Source of the DNA: Flammula alnicola
Taxonomy: Eukaryota > Basidiomycota > Agaricomycetes > Agaricales > Strophariaceae
Length of the DNA stretch: 64,000 bases
Assembly: GCA_015499995.1 (NCBI GenBank)
Contig: JADNRV010000051.1
Location: 186,001-250,000 of the forward strand
Direction of reading: 5' to 3'
This document shows, in pieces, positions 45,835 through 56,313 of the stretch (position 1 is the stretch's first letter; every line of letters begins with the position of its first letter). The position numbers and the translations under genes were made by a program. The notes under the pieces were generated by a model that did no database searches, was not told the DNA's origin, and was given only the letters and a program-made list of their open reading frames with translations.

Positions 45835-48800
45835 ATGTCTCGACTAATGGTCAAAAATCTTCCCAGTTATGTGACTCCAGAGCGTCTACGAGAGCACTTC
45901 GAGCAAAAAGGTGGTCCAGGTGGTACTCTTACAGATGTTAAGGTCTCTTCAAAGCGCGACGGGACCTCTCGCGGTTTGGCTTTGTTGGATTCAAGTCAGA
46001 ACAAGAAGCTTCAGCGGCTCAACGTTGGTTCAATCGCACTTTCATCGATTCGACCAGGATTGAGGTGAACGTAAGCGAGGTACATGTTTTTGTCGTATAA
46101 TTTTTTCTTTTTGGCACCACTGACAAGAAATTACAGGGAGCGAAGGATGCACCAGCACCGCGACCCGCCAAGCGTCGGAGGCTTGACTCTGCGGCTGAGA
46201 CACCCTCTGCTCACCTTCCTTCTTCCGCACCGGCGGACGTTATGACCACCGAAGGCCGAGGAGACAGCAAACTCGAAGAATTTATGAAGGTCATGAAGCC
46301 AAAGAAAGGTCCAGCTTGGGCTAACGAACCGGTCGTTGAATCTCTTGTGCCTGTTCCAACGGATGCGCCCATTCCGGGCCTATATGCTCAAGGAGAGTTG
46401 AGCGATCTGGAATGGATGAAGCAGCGAACGTCTCGGAATGTCGACTCCGAAGAGCGAGTATTTGAGCAATCTGACGATGAAGAAAATCCCCAGCCCAAGA
46501 AAACCTCAACGGTAAATCATACATTTCACTTTATTATCAAATACCTGACCTCTTTGTCTTTTCCTTCTATGATTATAGGAAATAGTCATAATGGACTCAA
46601 CCGAGCCTCGTGATACAACGAAGGAGACGATTTTACAGACTTCGCGGCTGTTTGTTCGAAATCTCGCCTTTTCGTGTACAGATGAAGAGCTTGCGGAGCT
46701 CTTCAGGCCATTCGGTGACATATCCCAGGTAAGTCTCGTATCTCTTATCTTTCTTCTCACTCTCGGACTTCACTTGAGGTTCGAAAGATGAAAAAGTTTA
46801 ATAGGGACATCAGACCTTCGGGAATGTTGATCCTCAGGGAAAACCGATAGTAGAAATATTATTCTGATCTTCGCTCCTTTTGATAAACTGTTGGATGTTT
46901 AACGTTTAACTGACTACTCTCCTTTCAGGTAATTGTTACAATCCTTCTCGGTGTCTTCGTTCTTGCATCCAAGATGTAACAAATTTTAGGGACATCAGAC
47001 CCTCGGGAATGTTGATCCTCTGGGAATACCGATAGTAGAAATATTATTCTGATCCTTCCTCTTTTTCATTCCTTCGATTTGGAGCTGTGGCTAATGTCTT
47101 CCTCCTAGATCCACACTCCTCGAGACCCAGCAACCAAACAACATAAAGGCCTGGCCTACGTCACCTTTGCTCAACCTGCCAATGCGTTAGCAGCGTATGA
47201 AGCTCTTGACAGACGGTCTTTTCAAGGACGCTTACTCCACATTCTCGCTGCTGTCGATAGGAACGGGAAGGTTGAGGTGGTGGAAGGCGAAGGGCGTAAG
47301 AAGACTGTGAAAGACGAGAAGCATGCGAATAGGAAAGTCATGGCGGGCAAGGAGTTTAATTGGAGCATGCTTTACATGAATGTACGCACACCTCGAATTG
47401 AATCTTTGCGCATAGACCAACAAAAACATCCTTAGAGCGATGCCGTTGCTTCATCCATTGCAGCCCGCATGAACATCGACAAGTCGGAGATATTGAATCC
47501 TGAATCTGGAGACAATGCTGCTGTGAAGCTCGCTCTCGCGGAAACACATATTATTCAGGAAACTAAGACGTACCTGGAGAGCCAGGGCGTTTTGCTTTCC
47601 TCCTTCTCCTCGCGCGCTCGTTCAGATACCACTATCCTCGTCAAAAATATCCCATACGGGACGACAGCCGAGCAAATACGAGAATTATTCGAACCTCATG
47701 GCGAACTGAGTCGGGTGCTGTGCCTCCAGCAGGCACAATGCGGTGGTCGAATATGAGAGACCCGACGACGCTGCGAAGGGGTTCCGCGCTGTTGCATATA
47801 GACGGCTCGGAAATTCGATTATATACCTGGAGAAGGGCCCTCTAGGCATGTTCGTCGAAGGCTTTGTTCCACCTACGAAGGATGTGTCGAGTACTGCCAC
47901 ACCGTTAACACCGGCTGCTGCAGTTCGACTTCCCGAGCAAGTCACCGACGGGTTGGAAGCACCGGAGGATGAGCCATCCATTCAGAATGGTACCACTCTG
48001 TACCTCAAGAACCTTGCTTTCTCGACTACTCAAGAACGTCTCGCGAAAGTTTTCTCGCATCTTCCATCGTTCTCCTTCGCTCGCCTACAGACCAAAGCTG
48101 ACCCGAAACGGCCGGAAGTCCGGCTCAGTATGGGTTACGGTTTCATCGGGTTCAAGGACGTCGAGGGCGCAAACATGGCCCTGAAAAGCATGCAAGGGTT
48201 TGTCCTCGATGGGCATGCTCTTCACGTCTCTTTTGCTGGAAGAGGAGCCGACAAGCCAGAAAACGCGAAGGACGCTGTCTCTTCCAAGAGCCGGACGACC
48301 AAGATGCTCGTCAAGAACGTTCCATTCGAGGCGACAAAGAAGGATATCCGAGACCTGTTTGGGTGAGTTCATTCGAAACCTCTCTCGATCATCCTGAGAT
48401 AATTGTTATTCCTTTAGATCCCATGGCCACCTCAAGTCTGTTCGCCTTCCCAAGAAGTTCGATTCTCGCTCACGTGGTTTCGCCTTCTTGGAATTCGTAT
48501 CGCGGCACGAGGCCGAAAATGCATACAATGCTCTTCGTCATACGCATTTGTTGGGCAGGCATCTGGTCCTTGAGTGGGCAGAAGAGGCAGAGCAAGATTT
48601 GGAGGTGCTCAGGAAGAAAGCAGGAGTTGGGTTTGCAGCTGGATCTAAGGAGATGCCTGGCAGGAAGCGGAAGCTCGACCTGGGTAAGAACCAGAACGAG
48701 GACGTGGAAGATCTGGAGCTTAGAGAAACTCGGTTGCCACTTGTTTGTCTTCAGGAAGCTTCCACGCATTCGAGCCCTTGTTGGTGCGGTACGGTGCTTA

Positions 48801-48865
48801 TCTTACATTTTTATTTCTTAAGACACCAAACATTCCTCTTGCAATTCCATCATACCACGAAGTGA
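45835..48865 (+). CDS. MRD1: MRD1, multi-RRM pre-rRNA processing factor (frame breaks)
   Basis: Essential nucleolar protein with five or more RNA-recognition motifs, needed for 18S rRNA maturation in the small-subunit processome. Exons: 45835-46079, 46137-46511, 46579-46728, 47109-47381, 47436-48362, 48418-48865. RRM1 starts SRLMVKNLPSYVTPERLREH; RRM2 RLFVRNLAFSCTDEELAELF; RRM3 TTILVKNIPYGTTAEQIREL; RRM4 TTLYLKNLAFSTTQERLAKV with MGYGFIGFKD; RRM5 TKMLVKNVPFEATKKDIRDL with SRGFAFLEFV. Three 1-nt losses interrupt otherwise conserved sequence: in TTT at 45975-45977 (breaking RGFGFVGF of RRM1), near 47720 and near 47740 (flanking VPPAGTM). The intron between RRM2 halves is 380 nt, several times the local norm, and holds a duplicated segment. 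The far C-terminus after DLELRE is uncertain. Confidence 0.9.
46803..47063 (+). repeat. Direct duplication inside MRD1 intron
   Basis: Two copies of about 75 bp, at 46803-46879 and 46989-47063, differ by only a few bases and start AGGGACATCAGACC. They are 186 bases apart and both lie in the 380-nt intron 46729-47108. A segmental duplication would explain why this intron is so long. Confidence 0.85.
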
Positions 48866-49339
48866 TAAAACCCTAAGTTTTTTTTTTTTTTTTAACGAAA
48901 ATTGAGCACGACTTTACATACTCTCCGCATCATATGGTTTCGAACCATCAGCTAAGACCTGACATGAAATATACTGACCGTAGAGATGATATGAGCAGTG
49001 CTCAACTTGAAGCGGTGCTAATAAATAATGTGTGTTGGTACTGAAAACTTGACAACTACTTTCGTAGACTGCAAAAATGTGGAGACAGAACAATCAACGC
49101 TGCGTGTGCTGTGGGCTGGTCAAGTTGTACCACTGAGCGTAGTAATTGTTGTCGGTGAGGCCCGCATCGGACGGATACTACAACACATGCTATCGACACC
49201 TATCCCATTAGTTATTGCTTGCCTGCGGTCGGTCCAGGTGTAGTGATGTGGGGTCAGTTTCTGCACAGAGACAGCAGCTAGTAATAAAAAATGAGGAAAG
49301 GTTTAAAAAAGAGAGTCCGTGCGGTATGTGCCTAACAGT
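48866..49339. other. Convergent intergenic region
   Basis: About 470 bases between MRD1 and the first F-box copy. Contains a run of about 16 T near 48878-48893. No feature otherwise. Confidence 0.45.
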
Positions 49340-50985
49340 AGCGGGATATAGAGCTCTCGATCATGTCTACAACGCTGCTCTCGTCGTTGGGTGCTTCTCG
49401 ATGATTTGGAGATTAACACCACTTGATCGTATCCCAATGAGACGATGGAGATCATTCGATTTTATGGGTTCGGGCTATTCCTGGCGACTGAAGAAGGTCA
49501 TGTGGAAATATCGTAGGGATGGCCGTCGATTGCGATAATAGGTAGCGGGAAGGGAGCTTGCCTTTGCGTTTCGAGGCTTTACGATTTGGCTATCCTCAAC
49601 AGGATCGTGGAAGATATCCGCTAAACATCGCCAAGAAAGCTTTTCCGGGGGCCACCATCCCTCGTAGTGCAGTGACTCAAGAGACGGAAGAAACGCATTG
49701 GTAGATGAGCTGTCGTGTTGCATTGATGAGAAAGAAGCCATGCGTCGAAGGAACTGTCCGTGATCAACTTGGATGCGGTATTTGGATGCGTCGAAGTCAA
49801 TGATAAATGTGTGATTGAAGGCAAATTTTCCAATATTTGGATTATGATGTTATCATCTGGAAGAACATGTCGTTGGGTATCGCCAAAGAAAACTGTGTGA
49901 TGGAACTCTGGGAACGAGTAAAAAGCGACAGAAGACCGTCCACGTCGAGAGTACCCTTACATCCTCCGAATCGTAAGAGAAATGTTGCAACGATGGAAGT
50001 ACAAGTCGATCGTAAAGGACGCGCAAGTCTGCATTGGTTGCTCTATATGGATTAAGGTGTAAATCCTAAGCGAATTGTGGACGAGGAAGGGTGTTGGTAA
50101 GGCAAAAACGGAAAGATCCCCCAAGATCTCTGAAACTTTGCAGTCAACCAATCGAGTACCACGAGATAAGACTTCCAAAATTTCGTCGACACCAAGATGT
50201 TTGATTTGGATGAGTGTAAGATTTTCCCATTCGATACGAATACTGCTCAGATAAACGTGCGAAATGTCGAGACTTTTTAGGCAAGGAGTTTTTCCGAAGT
50301 AGAATGAAAAAAATTCGACATTCAAGTCCATCGGGGACAGCCGCAGATATTCGAGTAGTGGGGCCCCTTCCACATTGCGCATAAGTCGGCGTAAAAATAG
50401 GACGGCATGACTAGGTTTAGTGCATTCCACCGGGGGCTATTCCCTATGAGGCGAATAAGGATGCTGGATCTACGTCTCGCTCCTCCTCTTCTTCTTCATT
50501 AGAGGTAAACTGGAGGCGTATATATGAGGGCATTTTCAATGAGCGGTCCAGCCACTGCGCCACTAGCTGAGCTAAATGCAATGGAGTGGCCTGTTCAGGA
50601 TCATGCATGATGTATAATGATGTCCACAATTGAGGAGTTTTGAATGCGATTTCCCTCCATGTCTTGCAAACGGCGCGAGACGTAGCGGAGAACCCTGATC
50701 GGGTTAGGGCTGTCTCCAAATATGGATGGCTGTAGGTTTCCTCGTGGTACCAGGTGAAAATTTCTGAAGCGATCTCGACAGGGACGTGGCGAGAGGGTCG
50801 TGAAGATTATTGACTTTGCTTTTCACCAAGCAGCGTTCTGTTGAAATCGGCCAATACCTGGGCCAGCTGTGCATCTAGCTCAGCTAGCTCTAGGCATGCA
50901 CGCATGGTTTTCCGTCACAGAGCGTGCATCTGGTAGGATCGTAATCTGTCGGGGAATTGTGTTGGCCAGGGGTGGAGGATATCAT
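49340..50985 (-). pseudogene. F-box/LRR-type gene, broken copy 1
   Basis: Clearly homologous to the intact gene at 53488-55212 and the copy at 62551. From its start (50985) it reads MISSTPGQHNSPTDYDPTRC, but the frame is lost after KPC near codon 28, where 5 bases replace 6. Further small losses occur in LAQVLADF...HVPVEIASEIFTWY and again near DPASLF. Later blocks survive in various frames: VCKTWREIAFKTPQLWTSLY, VEGAPLLEYLRLSPMDLNVE and LGVDEILEVLSRGTRLVDCK. It lies at the outer end of the left inverted arm. Many separate lesions argue for true decay rather than sequencing error alone. Confidence 0.8.
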
Positions 50986-52248
50986 GCTCAAGGTTCCTTT
51001 GAAATACTGAAAACGACATCCAGTCGAAAAATCCTGAACATGTACAGTCATTAAGGTATAATTATTTCACTCACTATGTTGTTATACGCTCTTTTGTCTG
51101 TATCGCTCCGCCGAAAGCTCGAGTGAATCCGAACTCGCGGTGACACTCGTACGATGATAACAATATGATATAGATGTCTTTGTCAAACGGTGTCCTCTAC
51201 AGACGTCTAAATCGGACTTGCAGAGAGAGTTATCGAACGTCTTTCGAATACTGGAAGTATCAAAGTCGTTGAAGGATGATGCTGCGTGCAAGGAGTCCAG
51301 GACACGAGGGTGCAGTGAAATGTGACGCGTTGACGCGTGTGACGAGGGCCGTTGGCGGGTTTTCGACCCGGCCCGGCTAACACAGCTGCGCAGAAAGGCG
51401 CATCGCCTTTTCCCTCTCGTTTTCGTTGGACTTCCTCCAAACTTCTCTCCGGCTCCTGAAATGAATATTTAACCTGCACTGAATCTTGCGTAAATCTGCA
51501 TGTGGGACCGAACTGGGCACGCGAGAGGTCGTACCTGGTTATGATGCCTCGGACTCGCACGAGCCACCAACAAAACTGCACTGGGCCTCGCCTCAGGACT
51601 GGCACGAACCATGCTTTGCCTTTCTCTCAACACATCCCAAAGCGTCACGGGCATGCCCCTGTTCCGTTTGTCGCGTCGGAAGAGTTTGGGAAAGAGGGGT
51701 CTCACCGTGTTGGATTTGGAGACTCCCACTGCCCTTCCTCTTTACACTTATCCTGCACCTGCACCTCATCGAGACATCCGCTCCGCCGTCTTTCGTCCAG
51801 CTTCCCATAGTTCGAATTTGACTTCGATTTGCAGAAACAAGAACAGCGCGACTCGTCCGACCGGCCGCCGACCGTTGTCCCAGATCTCAAGCACATACGA
51901 CATTGCAAGGGCGCGTCGAATGCTCTACGCGACTACACGGGGTCCAGACCCATTATCGGGAACCCATGTCGGTATTCCCTCGTCCGCGATGTAGAGCGTT
52001 GCGCGTTATACGGACGATTGGGTGGTGGGGTTCCACGCTGAATCGCCGAGGTGACGGGAAAGGCAGCTGGTCGTGTTTTATCCTCTGAGGATGGGTTTAT
52101 ATTTAGCAGCAGCATGAATCGAAAGCGATGTCGACTTTCGGACTTTGCACATAGCCTTTTGCTGTGACTGGCAGGCTGTAACGTGGATACTTGTGATTTA
52201 GCGCCGAGCCACACAGAGGTGTGACTCGATGAAAGCTGTGTTATGGGG

Positions 52249-52703
52249 TAGGGTTCCGTGAGTAATTCAGCGGAAATTCCTAACAATGTTAGTAACATTC
52301 GGTGCTCGCTCGCCATTATTAGCATAGGTTAATAACATTGCTCACAAATTTGTTACTAACAGGTTAAAAACTAATTTCTAACAGTGTGAAAAATAAAGGG
52401 CATGTTAGAAATTGTTAGAAATGCGAAAATTCATCCTGAGAAAGAGATTCTGGCATCGCGGAGGCAGGTATACGGCGCTCAAGCAAGTTCTCGGTGATGA
52501 TATGGGTAAAAAGGATGTGAATCTCTCACTCAGCCGGCACTTTTTTTGTGTAGACAGTGTAGACACAAGACTAAAAGCTCCGCAATTATTAACATTTCTA
52601 ACATACCCTGCCGGCCCCTTGAATTTCTAACATGTTATTAACATGTTAATAACATGAATTATTAGCATATGTTACGATTTCAGGCATTTCTCACGGAACC
52701 CTA
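52249..52703. mobile_element. hAT-like MITE, 455 bp
   Basis: Terminal inverted repeats TAGGGTTCCGTGAG at the left and its exact reverse complement at the right end, with partial match further in. Flanked by an 8-bp direct repeat TTATGGGG at 52241-52248 and 52704-52711, the target-site size of hAT transposases. The interior is AT-rich with repeated GTTAGAAAT, AACATGTTA and TTAATAAC strings and no long frame, so it is non-autonomous. The equivalent site in arm B (about 60956-60965, minus orientation TTGTGGGG) lacks the insert, giving a natural empty site and showing that insertion followed the duplication. Confidence 0.9.
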
Positions 52704-53487
52704 TTATGGGGCTTCATGACATCGGCGTATTTGGAGGGCCTCGTCTCTCATTCTCATGCGCGCAGCTGGCAGCAATAGTCTCGACATCCGAAGTTATGCC
52801 AGGAAAAAATTGGAAGTTCGATACGAGATCCAGTTGACCGAACTTGTTCGTTAGCGGGAGCATGAAGTTGGTTGTAGTCGCATCCATTCTACATTGAACA
52901 GTGCGTCTTTCTCTCATTTTGAAGTCCTTTCAACCCACAAAATAATCTAACTACACGAGTAGGACGTCCAACCTTTCCGCCCCGTTGTCCCCGACAATAC
53001 CGAACGTAGGGCCGTGTATGACGTCTTTATTCTTAAAAATACCTCGACGGCTTCGACATCTTCCAGATTCTCGCATTCTCCATGTCTATATTTCGTTTCT
53101 ATGCCTGCGGGGTGACAGGGTATTAAGCTTTTTATAATTTATTGATTCTTCTATGATGCTACATTTGGTCCTCCTTTTCTTTCTTCGGGCCCCGCCCATC
53201 TTTTGATAGAATAAACAGGTCTGAGCGCCTCCGTTAAAGGTCCTTGGCCATGCATAATCCTATTATTAACAATCGGAGGTGAAAGTCAGACCTCGCTGCT
53301 GTGCTTTACTGCGTTGTTCTATTCTTCAGAAAGATCGATACTTATTTAGAAGAACCTAGTGCTATATAGCTATATATTATAAGTCCCTCCTCACTTTTTT
53401 GAGGATTGGAATGCTGTCCTAGTACGGATACATGACAACGAAAATATCTGATACTGTATACTATCCTATCGACACAGCTTACGTTGT

Positions 53488-55212
53488 TTATTGCTTTAAA
53501 TCGCCCCTGGGTCGCCTGATGCTAGAGTCAGATATACTACTCTCGATCATGTCTACGACATCCTCACTATGTAGGACCTTGAGGATTTGCAGATTAACAC
53601 CAGCTGATCGTATCCCAATAAGACGACGGAGGTCTTCGTTCAATTCTATGGGTTCGGGGCCATTCTTCCCCTCACTATGGAAGGTCATGCGAAAATCACG
53701 TAGGGATGGCCGTCGATTGCAATAATGGATAGCGGGAAGAGAACTCTGGCTTTGCTGGATGTTGTTCGACACTTTTACGGTTTGGCTATCCTCAACAGGA
53801 TTGTGGAAGATATCCGCTAAACATCCCCACGAGAGGTTTTCCGAGGGCCACCATTCTTCGTACTGAAATGACTCGAGAGACGGAAGAAATGCGTTGGTAC
53901 GTGAGATATCGGTATCATGTTGCATTGACGAGAAAGAAGCCATGCGTCGAAGGAAGCTGTTCGTGATCGACGCGGATCGGGTATTTTCTTCCATCCACGT
54001 CAGAGATAAATGGGTGATTGAAGGCAAATTTTCTAATATTTGGATTATGGTGTTATAATCTCGAAGAAGACTTGATTGGGGTATTGCCAGAGAAAAATGG
54101 GTGATGGGACTCCGAGAACGAGTAAAAAGCGACAGAAGACTATCCACTTCGACACAACCCACATATCCCTCGGCGTAAGAAAAATGTCGCAACGATGGAA
54201 GTACGAGTCGATTGTAGAGAACGCGTAAGTCCTCATTGGTTGTTTCATCTGGATGAAGGTGTAAATATCTAAGCGAATTGTGGACGAGGAAGGGTGTCGG
54301 TAAGTCAAAAATGGAAAAATTCTCCAAGATGTCTGGAAATTTGCAGTCAACCAGTCGAGGACCGCGGGATAGGACTTCCAAAATTTCGTCGACACCAAGA
54401 TTTTTGAATTGGATCTTTGTAAGATTTCCCCATTCGATACGAACACTGGTTAAATAAAGGCGCGAAATGTCGAGACTTCTAAGGCAAGGAGTTTTTCCCA
54501 AGTAGAAAGTAGGTAAATATTTTTCGAGCTCCACGTCGATCGGGGACAGCCGCAGATATTCGAGTAATGGAGCCCCTTCCACTTTGCGTATAAAGTCGTC
54601 ATAAAAAAAAGTCGGCATGACTAGATTTAGCGCATTCCACCAGGGGGCATAGTCTCGTATGAGAGCGAATAAGGATGCTGGATACACGTAGTCCTCCCAA
54701 TCTTCTTCTTCAGTGTAGGTATACTGGAGGCGTATATATAAGGGCATTTTCGATGAGCGGCCCAGCCACTGCGCCACTAGCTCTAAGTGTAATGGAGGGG
54801 TCTGTACAGGATTATGCATGATGTATAATGATGTCCACAATTGAGGAGTTTTGAATGCGATTTCCCTCCATGTTTTGCAAACGGCTGCGAGACGTAGCGG
54901 AGAGCCCTGCTTGGATTCAGGGCTGTCTCCGAATATGGATGGCCTGTAGGTTTCCTCATGGTACCAGGTAAAAATCTCTGAAGCGATCTCGACAGGGACG
55001 TGGGCGAGAGGGTCGTGAAGATTATTGACTTTGCTTTTCAGCAAGCGGCGTTTCTGTTCGAAATCGGCCAATGCCTGTGCCAGCTGTGCATCTAGCTCAG
55101 TGAGCTCTAGGCATGGGTTGCATGGTTTCCCCTCAGAGAGCGTGCACTTGATAGGATCGTAGCCTCTCGAGTAATGGTGTTGAGCAGTGGTGGAGGGTAC
55201 CATGATGGGCAT
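53488..55212 (-). CDS. F-box protein, intact copy 2
   Basis: Single-exon frame of 574 residues. Start MPIMVPSTTAQHHYSRGYDP, a Cys-bearing segment (CTLSEGKPCNPCLEL), a short coiled coil (about 36-64), then the F-box core DPLAHVPVEIASEIFTWYHE (about 67-86) and VCKTWREIAFKTPQLWTSLY. The rest is a degenerate leucine-rich repeat array (EGAPLLEYLRLSP, PCLRSLDISRLYL, PSITHLSLTWM). This is the standard layout of the very large mushroom F-box family, in which the F-box binds Skp1 of an SCF ubiquitin ligase and the LRR half selects the target. Target unknown. It lies just inside arm A, in the same orientation as copy 1, so the three copies arose by tandem plus inverted duplication. Confidence 0.85.
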   Translation of the reverse strand: MPIMVPSTTAQHHYSRGYDPIKCTLSEGKPCNPCLELTELDAQLAQALADFEQKRRLLKSKVNNLHDPLAHVPVEIASEIFTWYHEETYRPSIFGDSPESKQGSPLRLAAVCKTWREIAFKTPQLWTSLYIMHNPVQTPPLHLELVAQWLGRSSKMPLYIRLQYTYTEEEDWEDYVYPASLFALIRDYAPWWNALNLVMPTFFYDDFIRKVEGAPLLEYLRLSPIDVELEKYLPTFYLGKTPCLRSLDISRLYLTSVRIEWGNLTKIQFKNLGVDEILEVLSRGPRLVDCKFPDILENFSIFDLPTPFLVHNSLRYLHLHPDETTNEDLRVLYNRLVLPSLRHFSYAEGYVGCVEVDSLLSLFTRSRSPITHFSLAIPQSSLLRDYNTIIQILENLPSITHLSLTWMEENTRSASITNSFLRRMASFSSMQHDTDISRTNAFLPSLESFQYEEWWPSENLSWGCLADIFHNPVEDSQTVKVSNNIQQSQSSLPAIHYCNRRPSLRDFRMTFHSEGKNGPEPIELNEDLRRLIGIRSAGVNLQILKVLHSEDVVDMIESSISDSSIRRPRGDLKQ

Positions 55213-56313
55213 CTTGGATTACGAAGTGCTGAAAACAGAAACGCTTGAACGGGTACAACTATTAAAGCCTGATATATGCTTACTATGTTTTTGAATGATG
55301 TTCTGCACTCCTATGCCTGCAGCCTTCTACCCAGAATTCGAGAGAATGACCAGTCGCTAGTGGCACTTGTCTATGATATGCTGATAGTAATGTCCTAACT
55401 TTATCCTAATTCAAACCGGGTCTTCTAAATATATTTGAATGAGACTCACAGCAAGAGTTCAACGTCGTTGAAGGATGATGGTTGCATGCAGGTAAGGACT
55501 TGCTCACGGCAAGCCTCGTTGAGTTTTGTGTGTCGGGCCGCCGTGCAAATAACTTTGGGTAGAGGACCGGCCCGGCTAACCACATTTACGAGCGTTCGCG
55601 GTGGATAGGTTTCATTTTCTTTGAACTTGAAGCTTGAAGCTTGAAGCTTGAAGCTTGAAGCTTGATCTCAACTCCTAGATCTTCTCCAGCTGCTGAAAGA
55701 ACTCAAAGAACTTTATTATGTACGCTAATCGAAACTTCGGTTAGGAGCCAAAGAGGCACAATAGATAATCCTGAACTATAAGGAAAGCGATTTGATTTAA
55801 TGAGCGCTATGAAATGCTATATACAGTGATGGATAAACAGGTCGTGGTCCATGAATCGGTATGGCGAGGTTAATATGGTCCTAGAAAAGCCTACTCGACA
55901 GGGCCACGGATAAAAGATGATGTACCAGGATGAGCTGGGGCAGGAACAAGCGATAATGCTGTGGAAGAGGAAGCCGGAATGAAGGGGACGAAGTGAGGCA
56001 GCGCGCGACATAGGTAATAGGAATAGTAAGTATGTAGCTATAAAAACCTATAAAGCTGGTTGTTAAATGCGTAATAATGAGAATATGTTACAGAGCGAGA
56101 GGAAGAAAAGAGCGATGTGAGAAAGGAAGAACTGATAGAGGAAAAGAAAGAGACAGGAGCGGAATTTTTCAGGAAGAGGGATGAACAGAGGGATTTTTCC
56201 GGAATCGTGCAAAGAAAAAGGAAAAGGCAGAGACGAGAGAGAGAGAAGAATCCGAGAAGAGACGAAAAAGGAAATACAAAACTCGAAAAGTCATTAATAC
56301 ACTCATATCTACC
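55213..56313. other. Intergenic region
   Basis: About 1.1 kb between the start of F-box copy 2 and the stop of the Myb gene, both on minus. Its left 350 bases resemble the promoters of the other two F-box copies (CGTTGAAGGATGATG, CGGCCCGGCTAAC). Contains a heptamer repeat. No gene recognised. Confidence 0.5.
55625..55664. repeat. Heptamer microsatellite (TTGAAGC)n
   Basis: More than five perfect head-to-tail copies of the 7-mer, each containing the AAGCTT palindrome. Likely slippage repeat. Confidence 0.85.

Larger units (their letters stand above)
49340..53420 (-). repeat. Inverted duplication, arm A
   Basis: Reverse-complement counterpart of 60262-64000. Order from the inner end outward: 53420 to about 51250 (noncoding or relic sequence), then the F-box copy 50985-49340. 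Matching landmarks: GCTGTCCT inner end; the stretch around GATGGGCGGGGC (arm B orientation); the sequence around GTGACTCGATGAAAGCTGTG; and the promoter of the F-box gene. By eye about 80-85% alike with many indels. A 455-bp MITE is inserted only in this arm. Sequence 50986-52248 and 52712-53420 outside the MITE contains frames shared in decayed form with arm B but no family I recognise. Confidence 0.8.

Noticed and set aside
48900..49010. Possible tRNA on the minus strand, from a T-arm-like ATGGTTCGAAACCAT
   Set aside because: No matching acceptor stem, D-arm or A box at the right distance.
51486..52041. Overlapping + frames of 60-130 codons in arm A as a real gene
   Set aside because: The matching region of arm B is broken in all frames and no family is recognised, so it is treated as relic sequence.
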